NCBI GenBank assembly: GCA_020466095.1 | Contig: CM035806.1 | Coordinates: forward strand, 116,354,737 to 116,418,736 | DNA: 64,000 bases | Source of the DNA: Chlorops oryzae | Taxonomy: Eukaryota; Arthropoda; Insecta; Diptera; Chloropidae | Direction of reading: 5' to 3' | In this document: positions 22,201 through 34,573 of the stretch, piece by piece | Position numbering within the stretch: position 1 is the first letter of the stretch | Layout of the letters: each line of letters starts with the position of its first letter | Translations under genes and position numbers: made by a program | Notes under the pieces: model-generated | Told to the model about the DNA's origin: nothing | The model's database searches: none | What the model saw: the letters and a program-made list of their open reading frames with translations, nothing else

Positions 22201-22769
22201 AAACCTTAGTATTTAAGTTAAAGTTATGACGACAGCGAGGGATCCAGCTGGAGAGTGGACAGCAGGTTCCTCAACCAGGTACCGGGATTCTCCAGCGAGC
22301 CTGAAAGAAAATTGGTCTTCTCTGCGTCGTAGCCATTTAGTGTATTTTCTGACGAAAATAACGCCATCGACACCACATCAACGAAAAAATGCCGAAAGCC
22401 GTTGCATTAGCGGCGAAAGCAGTCTACGAACTCCCACCGTACATAATTGTCGGGTGCAGGAATGTTTCAACTGTCCTGGACCGAAATATTTCGTAATCAG
22501 TCAATGAAAGCATCAGCCAAAACGAACAAAAAAAACCAAGGTCACCTAATACCAATGTCATCAAATTATAGACAGGTGGCGGCAAGAAATTTGACGCGAA
22601 GAAACAAACAAAATGTGATGTGGTGCAGACAAACCTAGCGAATGGTCCACAAAATTTTTGACTTCGCTACAAGACATAAGGCGTAACAATTCCACCTCCC
22701 AGACCTACTCCAACCAACCTACCGATCCGCATGAATTTGGATATATTTAAAAAAAAAGGGGGGGAGGAA
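22201..22769 (+). mobile_element. 3' internal end of an LTR retrotransposon
   Basis: The segment ends in a purine tract, A-run then GGGGGGGAGGAA (22750-22769). This is a good polypurine tract, directly before the LTR at 22770. The short frame at 22226-22507 cannot be assigned. The combination suggests a gypsy-type tail; no diagnostic pol motif is seen. Confidence 0.5.
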
Positions 22770-23122
22770 TGTTGTGATCATGTCACACATGTCGTGCACC
22801 CACTGTGATCGGAATAAAGAATGCAATAAAGCAACAACAAGCACCAACAGCCTAAAAAGTCTTAATTAGGCCAGTTGAGTGCAAGCCAAATAATGCATTC
22901 GAGCAAGAAAATGAAGAATTGGAACGTAAGTCCAAAGCGATTGTGGAAAAGTTGCGAAAGACGAAGACGTCTGCAGAAATCGGCGCGAGAAGACAGCAGC
23001 GGGGTAAGTGCAGCAACTGCAGCAGAGTTCGCGTCATCGAACCTAGTTTTAAGTAATTTTAAGCATATTTCTAAGTTGAAGTATATATTGGATTTTTAAA
23101 GGAGAGTTGTAATAACACAACA
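22770..23122 (+). repeat. Long terminal repeat (353 bp)
   Basis: It begins TGTTGTG and ends CACAACA, short inverted termini of TG...CA type, immediately after a polypurine tract. AATAAAGAATGCAATAAAG (from 22814) can serve as polyadenylation signal. No partner LTR is visible, so this is the 3' end of a truncated element. Confidence 0.65.
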
Positions 23123-23413
23123 GAACCGAAAAGTAAAAATCCGCTTAGTAAAAGCTTAAATAAAATTGAAACAAATAATTGAAAAAACAAAGAACAATAA
23201 CGACTCTAACATTTAATGTTAAGGACACGTTAACATAACTTACAATCAAAATAGTTACCGAAAAATAAGCTTACGACAGGAAAACCGTTGTAAGTGCAAT
23301 TTTTTTCACCGTTGAATATTAAGCCGCGCTTCCTACATTGGCTTTTATAAACCAAGCCACTTGGTCTCTAAAAGTCAAAAGCTTCTCAAAGAGAGAAAAC
23401 ATATGATCCTATA

Positions 23414-24339
23414 GGGGACATGACATAAGGCACAAATGACATAAGTCACAAAAAAAAAATGACATTAGGCCCAAAAAAATTCCATACAAAATTGGGTTTT
23501 ATGGCATATGACATAAGGCCCAAAAATTTGGGTTTTATGTCATAAAATTATTTGGGTCTTATGTCATTATGCCATAAGGCCCAAAAAAGAAAAATGACAC
23601 AAGGCCCAAAATATTAAATGACGAAATTGTGCCTTATGTCATATGACATAAAACCCAAATTTTTGGGCCTTATGTCATTTTTCGAAATTTTAGTTTTAAG
23701 AGGCAGTGTGGGTTCATTGATTTTATTAATCTGGATTGGAGATGGGCACGCGGACTACGCGGAAAAAAGGGGTTGAAGCCCTTGGTCAGGGCAAAAGTTG
23801 GGGAAAAACTAGATCTTTATGCACGAAAAGCTGTAAAGGTCAATCAATCGGCGGTCAAAATTACACAAAAAGTCGAATTTAAAAAAACGCGTGCAGAAAG
23901 CGGGGGTGCGAAGCGGAGCGAAGCGGAGCGAAGCGAGCGAGCAGGGGTCGAAGCCCCCTCATCACAATAGCGTAAAACATTAAGTCTGTGTCCTACATTA
24001 AAATTTCTAAAGTTTTTGAGTATTTTCTATTTTATACCCGACAGACGTCGTCAAGTACCAATCGAGATAGACCATATTAAATTTATATAGAAAAGATTAG
24101 CGTCACCAGGAAATTTAGACGCAAAATTGCCTAAAGACCGCATTTGCGAAATATCGGCGGTCAAAATTACACAAAAACTCGAATTTAATATTTTGGGGCT
24201 TGTGTAATTTTTTTTTTTTTTTGGGCCTTGTCATTTTTTTTTGTTGGCCTTATGTCATAAAATTTTGGGTTTTATTTTTTGGGCCTTATGTCATTTTTTT
24301 TTTGTGACTTATGTCATTTGTGCCTTATGTCATGTCGCC
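23414..24339. mobile_element. MULE-like non-autonomous element with 9-bp target duplication
   Basis: Ends GGGGACATGACATAAGGCAC and GTGCCTTATGTCATGTCGCC are inverted copies. The same nine bases, GATCCTATA, flank both sides (23405-23413 and 24340-24348). A 9-bp duplication and long arms suggest Mutator-like elements. The arms are built of many direct and inverted TGACATAAGGCCCAAAAA-type units. The centre has a GCGGAGCGAA microsatellite (about 23908-23942) and a duplicated GGTCAAAATTACACAAAAA (23863 and 24162). No transposase is present. Confidence 0.8.
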
Positions 24340-24359
24340 GATCCTATAGTTTATCATAG

Positions 24360-25264
24360 TACTGTTCAAAAAAATTGCGACGATAGGATTTTTAAATACA
24401 ATAAGGTTTTTACTCCTAATGATGCTATTATTTTCACCGGCACTGCATGTCATAATGCGTAGTAATCTGCTGAGTCTGCTTAAGGTTTCAATCTGCAAAA
24501 CCGGTTGGAAGTTCCAACTTGGAACGTTTCTGATGCTGGTGATTCGCTTTCAACTGCCGCTGATAAATTCACTGAAGATTAAACGTCGTATTTGGCCAAT
24601 AAGAAATGGTTTCAGCCAACCACTCTGGACCCTTTTTCCAAGCAACGCTTTCTGATAATTGCTTCGCCTTTATGCCTCTCTCGCAGTGCCACCTTTCCTA
24701 GATATTGGTTTAACAATTTATTTCGACGACTTTTGCTTTGACATAAAAAAGACGGTCTCCATTACCATGTATCCAGTTGAGAGCTATAGTTGAGTCCGTC
24801 TAAAGATAAAACTCGCTTAATTTAAGGTCTAATGAACGCTGTAGAAAATCAGTTAGCCGTGCTGCCATAAAGGATGCTGTTAACTTCATAGTTTTTCGTG
24901 GTTTCGTTGATGGGGCGCACTCAATTTTTAGCGCAAATAAAATTAGTGTATATTTCCCCGTTTCTGCTGATTTGTCGTGAATAAGTGGCCGCTCCATAAG
25001 CATAACGCATAGTGTAGTCATTTAGTTCGGATAGCTTTTCGTGCCCTATTCCGAACTCTTTTAACAGCTCACCGCTCAAGATTATATCCCAATCAATGTG
25101 CTTTTTCCAAATTTTCTGCAACCAAATCGTGGTCCTTACAGTGAACCGACTAAGCATACCCAGAGGATCATAATTTCTCGCCATGATTTGTAAAACGTTA
25201 GGCTTTGTGGATCTCGATCTTTGTTCATGAATTAAATTCCTTAAATTGACGCTGATCTCATCGC
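24360..25264 (-). pseudogene. Decayed BEL pol: RT connection and RNase H
   Basis: On the minus strand the recognisable parts are NYDPLGMLSRFTVRT (BEL RT connection), then YGAATYSRQISRNGE and the CAKNR region of RNase H. Fragments such as KKGPEWLAETISYWP follow (about 24560-24620). Frames shift repeatedly. It pairs with the gag relic at 25990-27585 as one old element. Protease and most of RT are missing at the point where DINE copy C now sits. Confidence 0.65.
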
Positions 25265-25281
25265 TTATTGAACATATAATA

Positions 25282-25958
25282 ATAAACTACGAAAAGGGAC
25301 ATGTCCTGAAAAAAAATGGACGCCGCCCTCCGTGAGCCACGCCCACAAATAAGCCCACAAATAAGGGCTTATCGTAACTTGTGAAGTAAAAGGCGTAGAA
25401 GCTTCAAATTCGCAACATAGGTTGGCCAAGACGAATGAAAGGTGTGGGAAAAAAGTTTATGAGGCCCGCCCACTGCCACGCCCAAAAATGAAGATTTTTC
25501 GTCACTTCCGAAGTAAAAAGCGTAGAAGCTTCAAATTCGCAGCATAGGTTGACCAAGGCGATTGAAAGGTGTAGGAAAAAATTTTATGTAGCCCGCTCAC
25601 TGCCACGCCCACAAATGGAGAATTTTCGTAACTTCCGAAGTAAAAGGCATAGAAGCTTCAAATTCGCAACATAGGTTCACCAATGCGAATGAAAGGTGTA
25701 GGAAAAAATTTTATGTGGCCCGCCCACTGCCACGCCCACAAATGAAGATTTTTCGTAACTTCCGAAGTAAAAGGCGTAGAAGCTTCAAATTCGCAACATA
25801 GGTTCACCAAGGCGAATGAAAGGTGTAGAGAAATAATTTATGTGGCCCTCCCACTGCCACGCCCATAAATAGAGAAGCAAAACATAGTGCGCTCATAACG
25901 TCGGGACGCTGGGTATTTCAAAGTTGGGCTTGACCGACTTTAGCTTTCTTACTTGTTT
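25282..25958 (+). mobile_element. DINE-1-like element, copy C (5' truncated)
   Basis: It starts inside the family consensus at TAAACTACGAAAAGGGACAT and lacks the head and the (GTCY)n block. It has four to five tandem units (about 25336, 25467, 25591, 25722 and 25849) and the usual 3' stem and ACTTGTTT end. Confidence 0.75.
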
Positions 25959-25989
25959 AATGCTAGTTTTACTGGCTTGAAGGTTTAAG

Positions 25990-27585
25990 CCTTTACTTCA
26001 TTTTTTTTTTTTTTGCTCTCCGCACGGAGTTATTTTAGTTTTTGCCGCTCCACAATATTTCAATTTTAACTCTCTCACATATGTTCGCCTGCTGCCGCTA
26101 TTCAATATAATTCTAGACAACACATTTCTGTTGTTGGTGGCGGGATCGCTTATAATACCTCTCGCTGTTTGCAAAAAAAATCACATTTTGCCGTTCTTCC
26201 AACGTGCTACACTGAGCTGCGTCGCTGCCGTCAGTTTTTTGCTGGTTTTCCTCTTCTTAATGTTTGTTTTGTTTCTTTTCACTGCTGCGCTTGCTGCTGT
26301 TATTGTTGTTGGGTTAAGCATTGCCCCTTGCCCTTTCACACATAGGAGCAATGTGCCTTCCACTACAGTTATCGCATTTAGTCCAATTTGCTGTGCCAAA
26401 TTTAGGGCTATGATTTTTATTACCACATCTGAAGCGTCTGCCTTCTTTCACTAAAATTCGCTTCTTTTCTTCGAGAGACGAGGCAGCTTCACAGTTTCTG
26501 GTGGCGTGATTTTCTCGCTTGCAAAAAATACAGTTGTTGTTTTTACTGTTGTCGCTGTCGCTAGAAAGTTATCCCGTTGCCGTACCCAAATTATCTTGGG
26601 TATCTCTTTTCCCCGCACGCTTATCGGACATGCTCGCCTTTTCTTATGCATTCACTTTGACCATAGTAAAGTCAAGCAAGATCTTTAAGCCTTTACTGGT
26701 AGTTGCACTTTCTTCTGGCTCATCTAACACTGTGCTGTGGATTGCGACTCTACTAGATGATTTATGGAACAGTTATTATGCTGGAAGTGCTGCCAACATG
26801 CTGAATTTTACAATAAGGTCATAATGTGAAGGTGAAACCTGTAATGTCGATAGAGATCGAATTGTTACACTGACCTTATTATAGAGATGGCACAAGCCCT
26901 TCACATCAATCGCAAAATTTACTCAATTTAAACTCAATAATTTCTGTACGAACCTCTCCACAATTTTATCCTGGTCTCCATATTCCTCTAATAGCAATTA
27001 AATAGCTTCATCATAATAGGCTTCTGTAGGAGTAAATCCTCTAAGCGACTCTGCCGCTTTACCCGTCCAGGATTCGCTGAGAAATTTAAATTTCGCTGCA
27101 GTTGAAATTTTGCGATTCTCATGCACAGCGCTCTTGAACTGCTCCCAAAAGGGCAGCCGAATTTCAAAATTTCCGTCAAACTTCTTTACTTTAAATGCCT
27201 TTAGGTTTACACCGCTAACCTCGCTCGCGTCGTTGGTTGAACCACGGGAAACTCTGGCCACGTTATCAACTCTAAAATGCGTATTGAGTGCTTGCTACAA
27301 TTGCGCAATGATAGCAACCGCTCTATCGTCGTACTCGATCAATGCATCACATTCCTTTTGAAAATCCTCAGGTTTTACCGTACCACGAACTGCTGCATCC
27401 GCCCTTTTTAAGTTGCTATGGGCGTTCTTAATAAGATTAATGTAAGCGGAAAGATCGAACTCTACTGCACCCGTTGCACTATCACTCGCGAAATTAGTAT
27501 TTTCAATCGATTTTAGATAATCGACCACCGCATTACATAACTTGATAAGCTGAGTGCGACACGTGGCCCTATATACTTGATTCAT
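25990..27585 (-). pseudogene. Decayed BEL gag
   Basis: From 27585 leftwards: an N-terminal helical gag region. At 26998-27261 the capsid motif KKFDGNFEIRLPFWEQFKSA is followed by ESWTGKAAESLRGFTPTEA, the classic BEL gag pattern. Frameshifted zinc knuckles at about 26340-26530 show CIFCKRENHATRNC and CGNKNHSPKF. Several stops and shifts make this a relic of the same copy as 24360-25264. Confidence 0.7.
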
Positions 27586-27937
27586 TTGGATTCCGTATTA
27601 ACGCATATTCTAGTAATCAATTGGGTTTTTGTATCAAGCATTTCCACCCGCTTCAACGTTCTTTAGTATCTACGACTTTTTTCTTAAGAACAATGCCTGT
27701 CGTCCCGGATTTCTGCAACATGTAATTAATATTAAAACCTTACTAACTATTTCCGAAATAAAAGTCTTCGGTTCAAATGACAGTCTCGACGAGTGGCTTA
27801 ATACTAATTTATAAAAGTTCCGATAATGAAAATTCAACTCAAGTTACATATCACTCAATTAGAAAAAGAAGAAATTAAGAGTAATTACAAAAGAAAAACG
27901 GTCACATACGACTATCGTGCACACTACATTTTTTACA
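27586..27937. other. Upstream flank of BEL relic
   Basis: Nothing supported; leader or LTR of the BEL relic could lie here. Confidence 0.35.
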
Positions 27938-27967
27938 GGGGTTATTTTTCATAATGAAAAATTACCC
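27938..27967. repeat. 30-bp near-perfect palindrome
   Basis: GGGGTTATTTTTCAT is followed directly by its inverse with one mismatch. A second small stem, CTCAACAAACTCTGTGTTGAG, is at about 27991. It sits at the start of the divergent DINE-like repeat. Confidence 0.7.
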
Positions 27968-27989
27968 CGAACTCGGGGCCTTTTAATAC

Positions 27990-28769
27990 TCAACAAACTC
28001 TGTGTTGAGGGTATATTGCGTTTGTGTCGTTATGTGTAACACCCTACGAGTCGAGATAGACCATACAAAATGTATTTAGAAATGATCAGCGTAGCCAGGA
28101 GGTTCGATTTAGACATGCCAGTCTGTCTGTATGTCTGTTTTTTTGGCACGTGTGCCCACGGGGACATGAGTAAGAGCAGATTCGAGAATGGACCGTTTTT
28201 AGTGGTGCCTCTGGCACAAGGGTCTGTTATGGTAATCACAAAACCTGGTACCAAACCAGAGTTTTGTAAGTTATTTTGATAAAATTTTGCATTTCGACAT
28301 ATTTAAAGGCAATTAATGTCCTTTCCAGAATTTGAAAAAGTGGGCGTGTCAGCAGGGCGGTTTTTGAAAATGGATTCCTACATCCGAAGTTCAAATGTGA
28401 CTTGAACGAAAGGTGGAACGTATGCTATTAAGGATACCTCCAGTACTAGGGTCTATCACAAAAATCCTAAAACTGCCCCAAGATCGGACTTTTTCGATAT
28501 ATTTCAATGAAACTTAAAATTTGAGCGTATATTTAAGCCTCCGATTAGAATTCAAAAAACTGGAAAACTGAACGTGGAAAAGGGGCGGTTTTCATAAAGG
28601 AATTTAACAAAAGTCAGTATATGGCGCCCATTGTGACCTTTAAAATCTCTAGAATATTCTTTCTTAATGGTCCTGCTCTTTTGTCGTTTTAAAAAATTAT
28701 TTAAACATGTGTTTCTGTGTCGGGTATTGTATTGTCAGGCTCACCTGCCTATAACATCCTTACTTGTTT
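27990..28769 (+). mobile_element. Divergent DINE-like repeat, copy E
   Basis: It shares the block TAGAAATGATCAG...GATTTAGACATG and a short (GTCT)n run (28120-28138) with DINE copies A and D. It ends in an AGGC/GCCT stem and CTTACTTGTTT. It lacks the GCCCACTGCC tandem units. Its internal sequence resembles other fly interspersed repeats. Boundaries are approximate. Confidence 0.5.
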
Positions 28770-30206
28770 CATTTGCTTTTTGCTTCATCATTATAGATAT
28801 TGCTGTTTTCTTTATAAACCCTATAAAAAATATCAAAAATTGCATATTTACACCAATTCTTAGCGTTTTTTGTTCAATATTTTCAGTATAATTTGCATTT
28901 GTACATAAATATGGAATTTCTTGACTCTAAAAATACCAATGTGAATAGCCCTGGAATGAAGTAGAATATATTTAAAAACAAAAATAATTAATAAAATTTT
29001 ATTTTCCGCAGGAACTCGAATGTCAAGTCCTGCAGAGCTTACTCTTCTGTATGCACGCATTTTTGACAGCGAAGGTCGCTTCCGTCGATCCAGCGTTTCT
29101 CAGTTCGATAAAACAGACTTAAGTGACTATTAATTTATTTGAAATAATTTTATAAGTGAATATATTTCATACTAACAGTAGGTAAATTGATAAGCATTTT
29201 ACTTACGCAAAAATATGTTAATAGAGGAAGTGTCGCAAATATGGCGCACAATTAGCATAATCAGTCACGGAAATCAATTAATCTCTTGTGTTTAAGAGTT
29301 CAAGATTAAAAAATTATCTAGAAAATAGGTTTTTTAGAAATAAAAATGGTTTTTGATATGGACCACTAAGTTTCAGTATTAAACCATGGTTTGAAACGTC
29401 TATATTGAAATATTTTAAGACGTGAAGTTCGAACATTTGAACAAGTATTTGATGTGTCCTGCACAGTTTTTATGTGCCCACATTGTACAAAACGCATTTC
29501 ATGACTATACACCATTGATAAAAATGTAGTATCAGGTGCTACATATTATCAACTTCAGGCTTATAAGATATTCTTTATAATGGAATAACTTTTAGCATAC
29601 CACCAAAATATTTCGAAAAAACTTATTGAAATTTAACAAACTTTACCTTAAAAATTCTTATGAAAATGAGAGAAAAATAAGCTCCAAAATGAACAAAATT
29701 TGGTAGGTTTGTGCTCTGTTCTGCGCGTTTGATAAGTTACTGTCCCCAAATTACAATAAAATAAAATCGGCTTGAACGCATTTGAATTGAAATCGCTCAT
29801 GACGGTCTATATTGTTGCATTCATTAAATATTGCAGTGGGCCATATTTAACACACTTCCAAAATATCAATTTATATAAATAAATGTATATGTATACATTT
29901 ATTCACATATATATTTCTATTGAATAGCCTTAATATACATGGACATTTGCACGTATTGTATTGGCAACTGAATTTAGGTATAAAAATATTTACTAGCTCT
30001 TTTTTACTCTACAAGAAATCCGAAGCTTATATATTAAAAATAAGAACTTATAACTGGAACTAAAGTCAAATAAATTTTCGGTGCATTATTAACACAATTA
30101 TTGCTGCGTTAAAATTTAGAAATAATTTGAATAGAGTAAGGAAGAAAAAAAAAACCATTTATCTTTTTAAGAAGGTATTTAATACATTCATAATGTTGGA
30201 ATAATT
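28770..30206. other. AT-rich intergenic DNA, no gene seen
   Basis: Very AT-rich with no frame of convincing composition and no repeats that I can pair. Confidence 0.45.
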
Positions 30207-30207
30207 A

Positions 30208-31519
30208 CACAGGCACACAAAAAAAGTCATGTGCCAGAAAGTAGACCTACCTTTTCCTATGTATTTTGATGCGCTGAGTCCAAAAATGACCTTGAAATAA
30301 CTTTTTCATCGTTCAATTTCCCGCGGATTTCAACGGATTGTTCTGAAATATTGAGTTCATTATAAACGGGACGGGTAAACGAATTAGCGTTTCCATATTC
30401 AACATTAGTTACCTTTGAAGTTGGTTATGCAAATGTAACACTCTGTTGTACTTTTTGGCTCCTTCCACATAGCGGGGAATTTCATGGGGTTTGGTTTATC
30501 AGCATTTGATGAACTGCGGAAAAACAATATTCTGCATTTGGGACAAATGCTACTGGGGAGCCATGCTTTCCCGCTGCCACTTATAACCTGCAATTTGAAA
30601 TTTTTTTCATATTCATCCGAAAAGTTTGAAAAATCTCTAGAGGTTTTTTTACTTACAAAACTACCGCAAATGTAGCAAAACATGGAGTTGCTCTTGTTGC
30701 AGATATGTGGGGACAAGTGTAGAGTTTTATTTTGGAGACCTGAATCCATTTATCTAGTTATTATTTTTGAACAATTAACTCAAAAGTAGCCAAGTTACCC
30801 ACCACTTTAGAGCTGCGGTCGTAAGATAACGCCGCCTGCGGGCCCGCTTGCTCACCCTGACCAGCCGCCGATACTGGGGTATCCCTCCCCTGCATCGTTA
30901 ACCTTCTTCCTGTCCTTGCCATGAAGGCAAAACTACTGAGACCTATACAGATCTTATATGACAAATTTTATTAAACGAATGAGAATTATGTCATATTATT
31001 TCCATATTCGGAATCAGCGTACCGGAAAACATAGAAATTGATATACAACTCGGGTTTTCACAAAAAAATTATTTTACTCCAAAACCCACCAACCCCTCCC
31101 AAGAAATGAGGTGATGGTGAAGGGGTTGTAAATTTTCATGGTTATTTATAAATGCTACTTTCGGGTGCAACGAACCAAAGAAAAAAGATAAAATGCAAAA
31201 GTGTCTATATATTTAGGATTTACGTGAACACGCAATATCACCCCTTAATTTAAGGGGTACTGAGGGGTAGGAAATAGTTAACAAATATTTTTTTTATTAA
31301 TCAATACTTATTTCTGCGGATCAGAAAATAAAACAAATGCACTTACTCCAGTTAAAAAAAGGCCCGATTTCTAGCCATTAGGGGTTGAAAGGGGTGAATA
31401 GCGAGAAATTGAACGATGAAAAAAGTTTTATAAGGCCATTTTTGGATTCAGCGCATCAATATACTTAAGAATAGGTGGGTCTTCATTCTTGCACATGACT
31501 TTTTTTTTGTGTGCCTGTG
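30208..31519 (-). mobile_element. TIR element carrying an N-terminal transposon-gene fragment
   Basis: Ends CACAGGCACACAAAAAAAGT / ACTTTTTTTTTGTGTGCCTGTG are inverted. The similarity continues, imperfectly, for about 110 bp on each side (GATGCGCTGA, TCCAAAAATG, CATCGTTCAATTTC). Inside is a minus-strand fragment related to the protein of the 1-2817 element. A target duplication could not be fixed. It is probably an internally deleted, non-autonomous derivative. Confidence 0.7.
30405..30749 (-). pseudogene. N-terminal zinc domain of the long-TIR element family
   Basis: 114 open codons from 30749: FCYICGSFVSKK, then WLPSSICPKCRILF, then FPAMWKEPKSTTECYICI. These Cys pairs in this order match the N-terminal region of the family whose C-terminal catalytic part is encoded at 557-2003. 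The rest of the protein is absent because the element ends at 30208. It may act as a truncated DNA-binding product, which is inference. Confidence 0.6.
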
Positions 31520-31520
31520 T

Positions 31521-31861
31521 TATTAAGTGAGCTTCTTTCAAGCTCTTAAAGGAAGACAACAAACATATTCGCTTTAAATAATGGATTTTGTTGCATTCAT
31601 ATTATATTTTTACCCATTTTCTATTTTTTTCGACTTTCGACTGTTATATGTATATCAAAACAAATCGGCATAATTTACGGCACGAAACTGATCTTGACTT
31701 TTTCATAATTTGATCTCTTAATTGAATATTTATTTTTGCTGCAAAGTTTTACTCTCGTCAAGTGGGTTTTTTTGTGAGTCTGTAAAAAGAAGCTCCTTAC
31801 AATCATTTTGAATATTAAGCTTAATACTTTGACTTATACATTTTTTTCTGAAGCAATCGAA
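31521..31861. other. Intergenic, nothing assigned
   Basis: AT-rich and featureless. Confidence 0.4.
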
Positions 31862-31863
31862 TA

Positions 31864-32126
31864 CAGTAGAATCTCGCAAAAGTTAATCGATTTGTCCCAG
31901 GGGAAATCAACTTTTCCGAATAATAAACTGTCTGTTTTTCTTCACTATTCCAAGTAAAACACACGAAAAAGGGGTGATTAAAAACAAAAAGGAAAAGAAA
32001 AAAACTAACGCTCAGAAAAGTGAACGCCAAAATGAACTTTTTACAACGCTACGTTGGCGCTGAATTTCGATTAACTTAACCAAGCGTTTAACTCTTTCGA
32101 GTGTTAATTTTTGCGAGATTCTACTG
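31864..32126. mobile_element. 263-bp TA-flanked MITE, pogo/mariner-like
   Basis: Ends CAGTAGAATCTCGCAAAAGT and its inverse (TTTTTGCGAGATTCTACTG) are flanked by TA (31862-31863 and 32127-32128). The CAGT/ACTG termini resemble those of 17444-18324. No coding capacity. Confidence 0.8.
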
Positions 32127-32251
32127 TACTATAGTTGTGAAAGAGCCATAATTAAGGAATTGATGGACAAGGCAAGATCCCCGTTTCCTCGCAGCTAGGC
32201 ACTCGATTCAGGGTAAAAGGCTTGTTGTGTTTTTGTTTTGCTCTTTATATA

Positions 32252-33526
32252 CGAGGGCGGGTCAATAAGTCCGTGACTTTTTTTATGAAACACGGGTTTT
32301 TTGACCAAAAATCATTTTATTTCTCAACATAGTCTCCTTTGAGATCTATCCACTTCGTCCAATGTTTCTCCAAATTTTTTATCCCTTCCAAAACATAAGA
32401 TTTGTCGAGGTTCTCAAAATAGGTATTTGTTTGTGCGAGGACTTCATCATTGGAGTGAAATCGCTTTCCGCCGAGCCACTTATAAGGTTTGGGAATAAGA
32501 AATAGTCACTCGGGGTTAAATCTGGCGAATAGGGTACACGAAGGAGCAATTCGTACCCCAACTCATGCAATTTCGCTATTGAAACTACACATTTGTGCAC
32601 CCTTGCATTGTTTTAGTGGAACAGTACTTTTTTTTGCCAAATGTGGTCGGTTTCGATCAAATCATAATAGAATCGGTCCAATAAGTTGGCATAATATTCG
32701 CCATTGATTGTCCTTCCCTTTTGCATGTAATCAATGTGGATAATACTGCGTGCATTCCAAAAAACGGTCGCCATTACTTTGTTGGCCGACAAACCCACCT
32801 TGGCCTTCTTCGGCGCCGATTCGCCCGGAGAAGCCCAATGTTTTGACTGCTGCTTTATCTCTAGTGTGTTGTGGTGAATCCAAGTTTCGTTCACGATTAC
32901 AAAACGCCGCAAAAAATCGTCTATATTGCGGTTAAACAACGTTAGACACTCCTTCGAGGTTGTCACACGATTGCGTTTGTTGTCGATTGTGAGCAAACGC
33001 GGCACCTATCTTGCGGATAGCTTTCTCATACCCAAGTGATATTTCAAAATCGAAATCGCTGTACCATGTGATAGGACCACGATTTCCACAATCTCCCGAA
33101 CTTTCAATCTCCGATCGGCTAATACCACATAGTGAATTTTTCAAATTGTTTCAGGTGTAGCGACCTCAACTGGGCGTCCAGAACGTTCGGCATCTCTCGT
33201 GCTTGTACGGCCGCAACGAAATTCAGTAAACCACTTTTTTACCATTGAAATTGATGGTGCAGAATCCCCGTAGTATTTATCGACCTTATACTTGGTTTGA
33301 GTGATGGTTTTTTGCTTCATGAGCACACGAACTTCATTTTTTCCCATTTTCTCCACAATTCGTAAAGTTGTGCATTTTGTTGACTGACAAAAACAAACCA
33401 AATGACTGAGCTGGTTAAAAATATAACAGCAGTCAACTGAAAAATCATTGTTAACGGGAGTAGTGTTGCCCTTCCAATTGAGAGATGGGAAATTAAAAAA
33501 TGCACGGACTTATTGACCCGCCCTCG
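32252..33526 (-). mobile_element. mariner-family transposon, inactive
   Basis: Inverted ends CGAGGGCGGGTCAATAAGTC and GACTTATTGACCCGCCCTCG are flanked by TA on both sides. The 1275-bp length is normal for mariner. It encodes a frameshifted transposase on the minus strand and is a different lineage from the Himar1-like copy at 42607. Confidence 0.9.
32317..33347 (-). pseudogene. mariner transposase, inactivated
   Basis: The start is the ATG at 33347 (MGKNEVRVLMK) and the family-typical C-terminus (LKGDYVEK) ends at a TAA at 32317. The helix-turn-helix half is at 33141-33347, after which the frame shifts near 33143 and again near 32990. Catalytic motif 1 reads VNETW, with Asn in place of the conserved Asp. 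The YSPDLTPSDYFLF motif is kept, followed by another frame change. With the first catalytic Asp lost the enzyme would be dead even without the shifts. Confidence 0.88.
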
Positions 33527-33528
33527 TA

Positions 33529-34573
33529 TCTTATGTATGGTTCTTGTGCTTGGCCGTCTTTGAAGTCGTGATTGTGTATTGAAACTTACCTGATTCTTCA
33601 CTTTCATAGTCTTCTGTTTAAGACAAACATATATCAGACACAGTTCGCCTACTATCATTATAGACATTGTACCGCTCAGCCCATATGTTATGTTTCTATG
33701 GAACGTTAGCTCCTTTATTAATTGCCTGATTTTGAAAATTTTTATGTGAATGTCTTGAAAAATTGTTGAATCGTTAAATTGATAATTGAGAGGGTCACAA
33801 CCGGGATAGAAGTATTAAGCCTCTGTATATGTTCTTGAATTTGTAAAATTTTCTCCGGCCATGGCTCGTGAGTATGTACATTGAAGATGAGACTTTTGGA
33901 TACTTTGAATCTTGAATCGAATCTGCTCTCCACACGATCTGCAAACGGTCTCCCTTTCCAAGCGTCGAGGCACTGCTTATATAGGAATAAAGTGCCAGCC
34001 ATGCACTTCCTTGATGATGATTCTCAATACGGAATACTTCCGCATTCCGATGATATTCCGCAACGCTATCGCTTGATGTCGTAATTACTTTTACTTTTCG
34101 CTGGAACTATTGCGCCAACTGTTGACTCTTCTCAGAACGTTCTTGCTTAGCTTCATCTGGTCATCGCTCCAACCAATTTTCCGATTGTGCATCATTTTTC
34201 TACACCGCTTTCTTATTTTCGTAGCGGGTGCTTGTCGCGCGCTCGCTTCTGCTTGATTCCAAACGACCATTCACGTGCGCTGGTTCCCACGGTTCGCCGC
34301 TGTGGCTTGGTCTTGAGATGACTTATCTTTGTTTTGATGTTCTTCGCTTCTTGAAGCTGAGCTTGCATATTTTGGTTCCAGCATAATCGTCGTTGACGTT
34401 GTGACTTACAACAGTTCCTTGGAAATCAATAAAAAATTTCGACTTATATTATATTATCTCACTGAAATATGTGGCTCGCATTTTTTATTGGACTCGAGAT
34501 TTTTGCGCTGTGCATGCACATCGTTTGATTAAAATACGAAGCAGAAGTATCGTTGTGTGGGTTTAGCAATCAC
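33529..34573. other. About 1 kb without recognised gene
   Basis: A minus-strand frame at 33742-34002 (86 codons) has no family I recognise. GC is slightly higher at 34080-34430. An LTR or old host exon is possible, but I see no proof. Confidence 0.35.

Noticed and set aside
33742..34002. 86-codon minus-strand frame as a host gene
   Set aside because: No recognisable domain and no splice context; composition fits chance.
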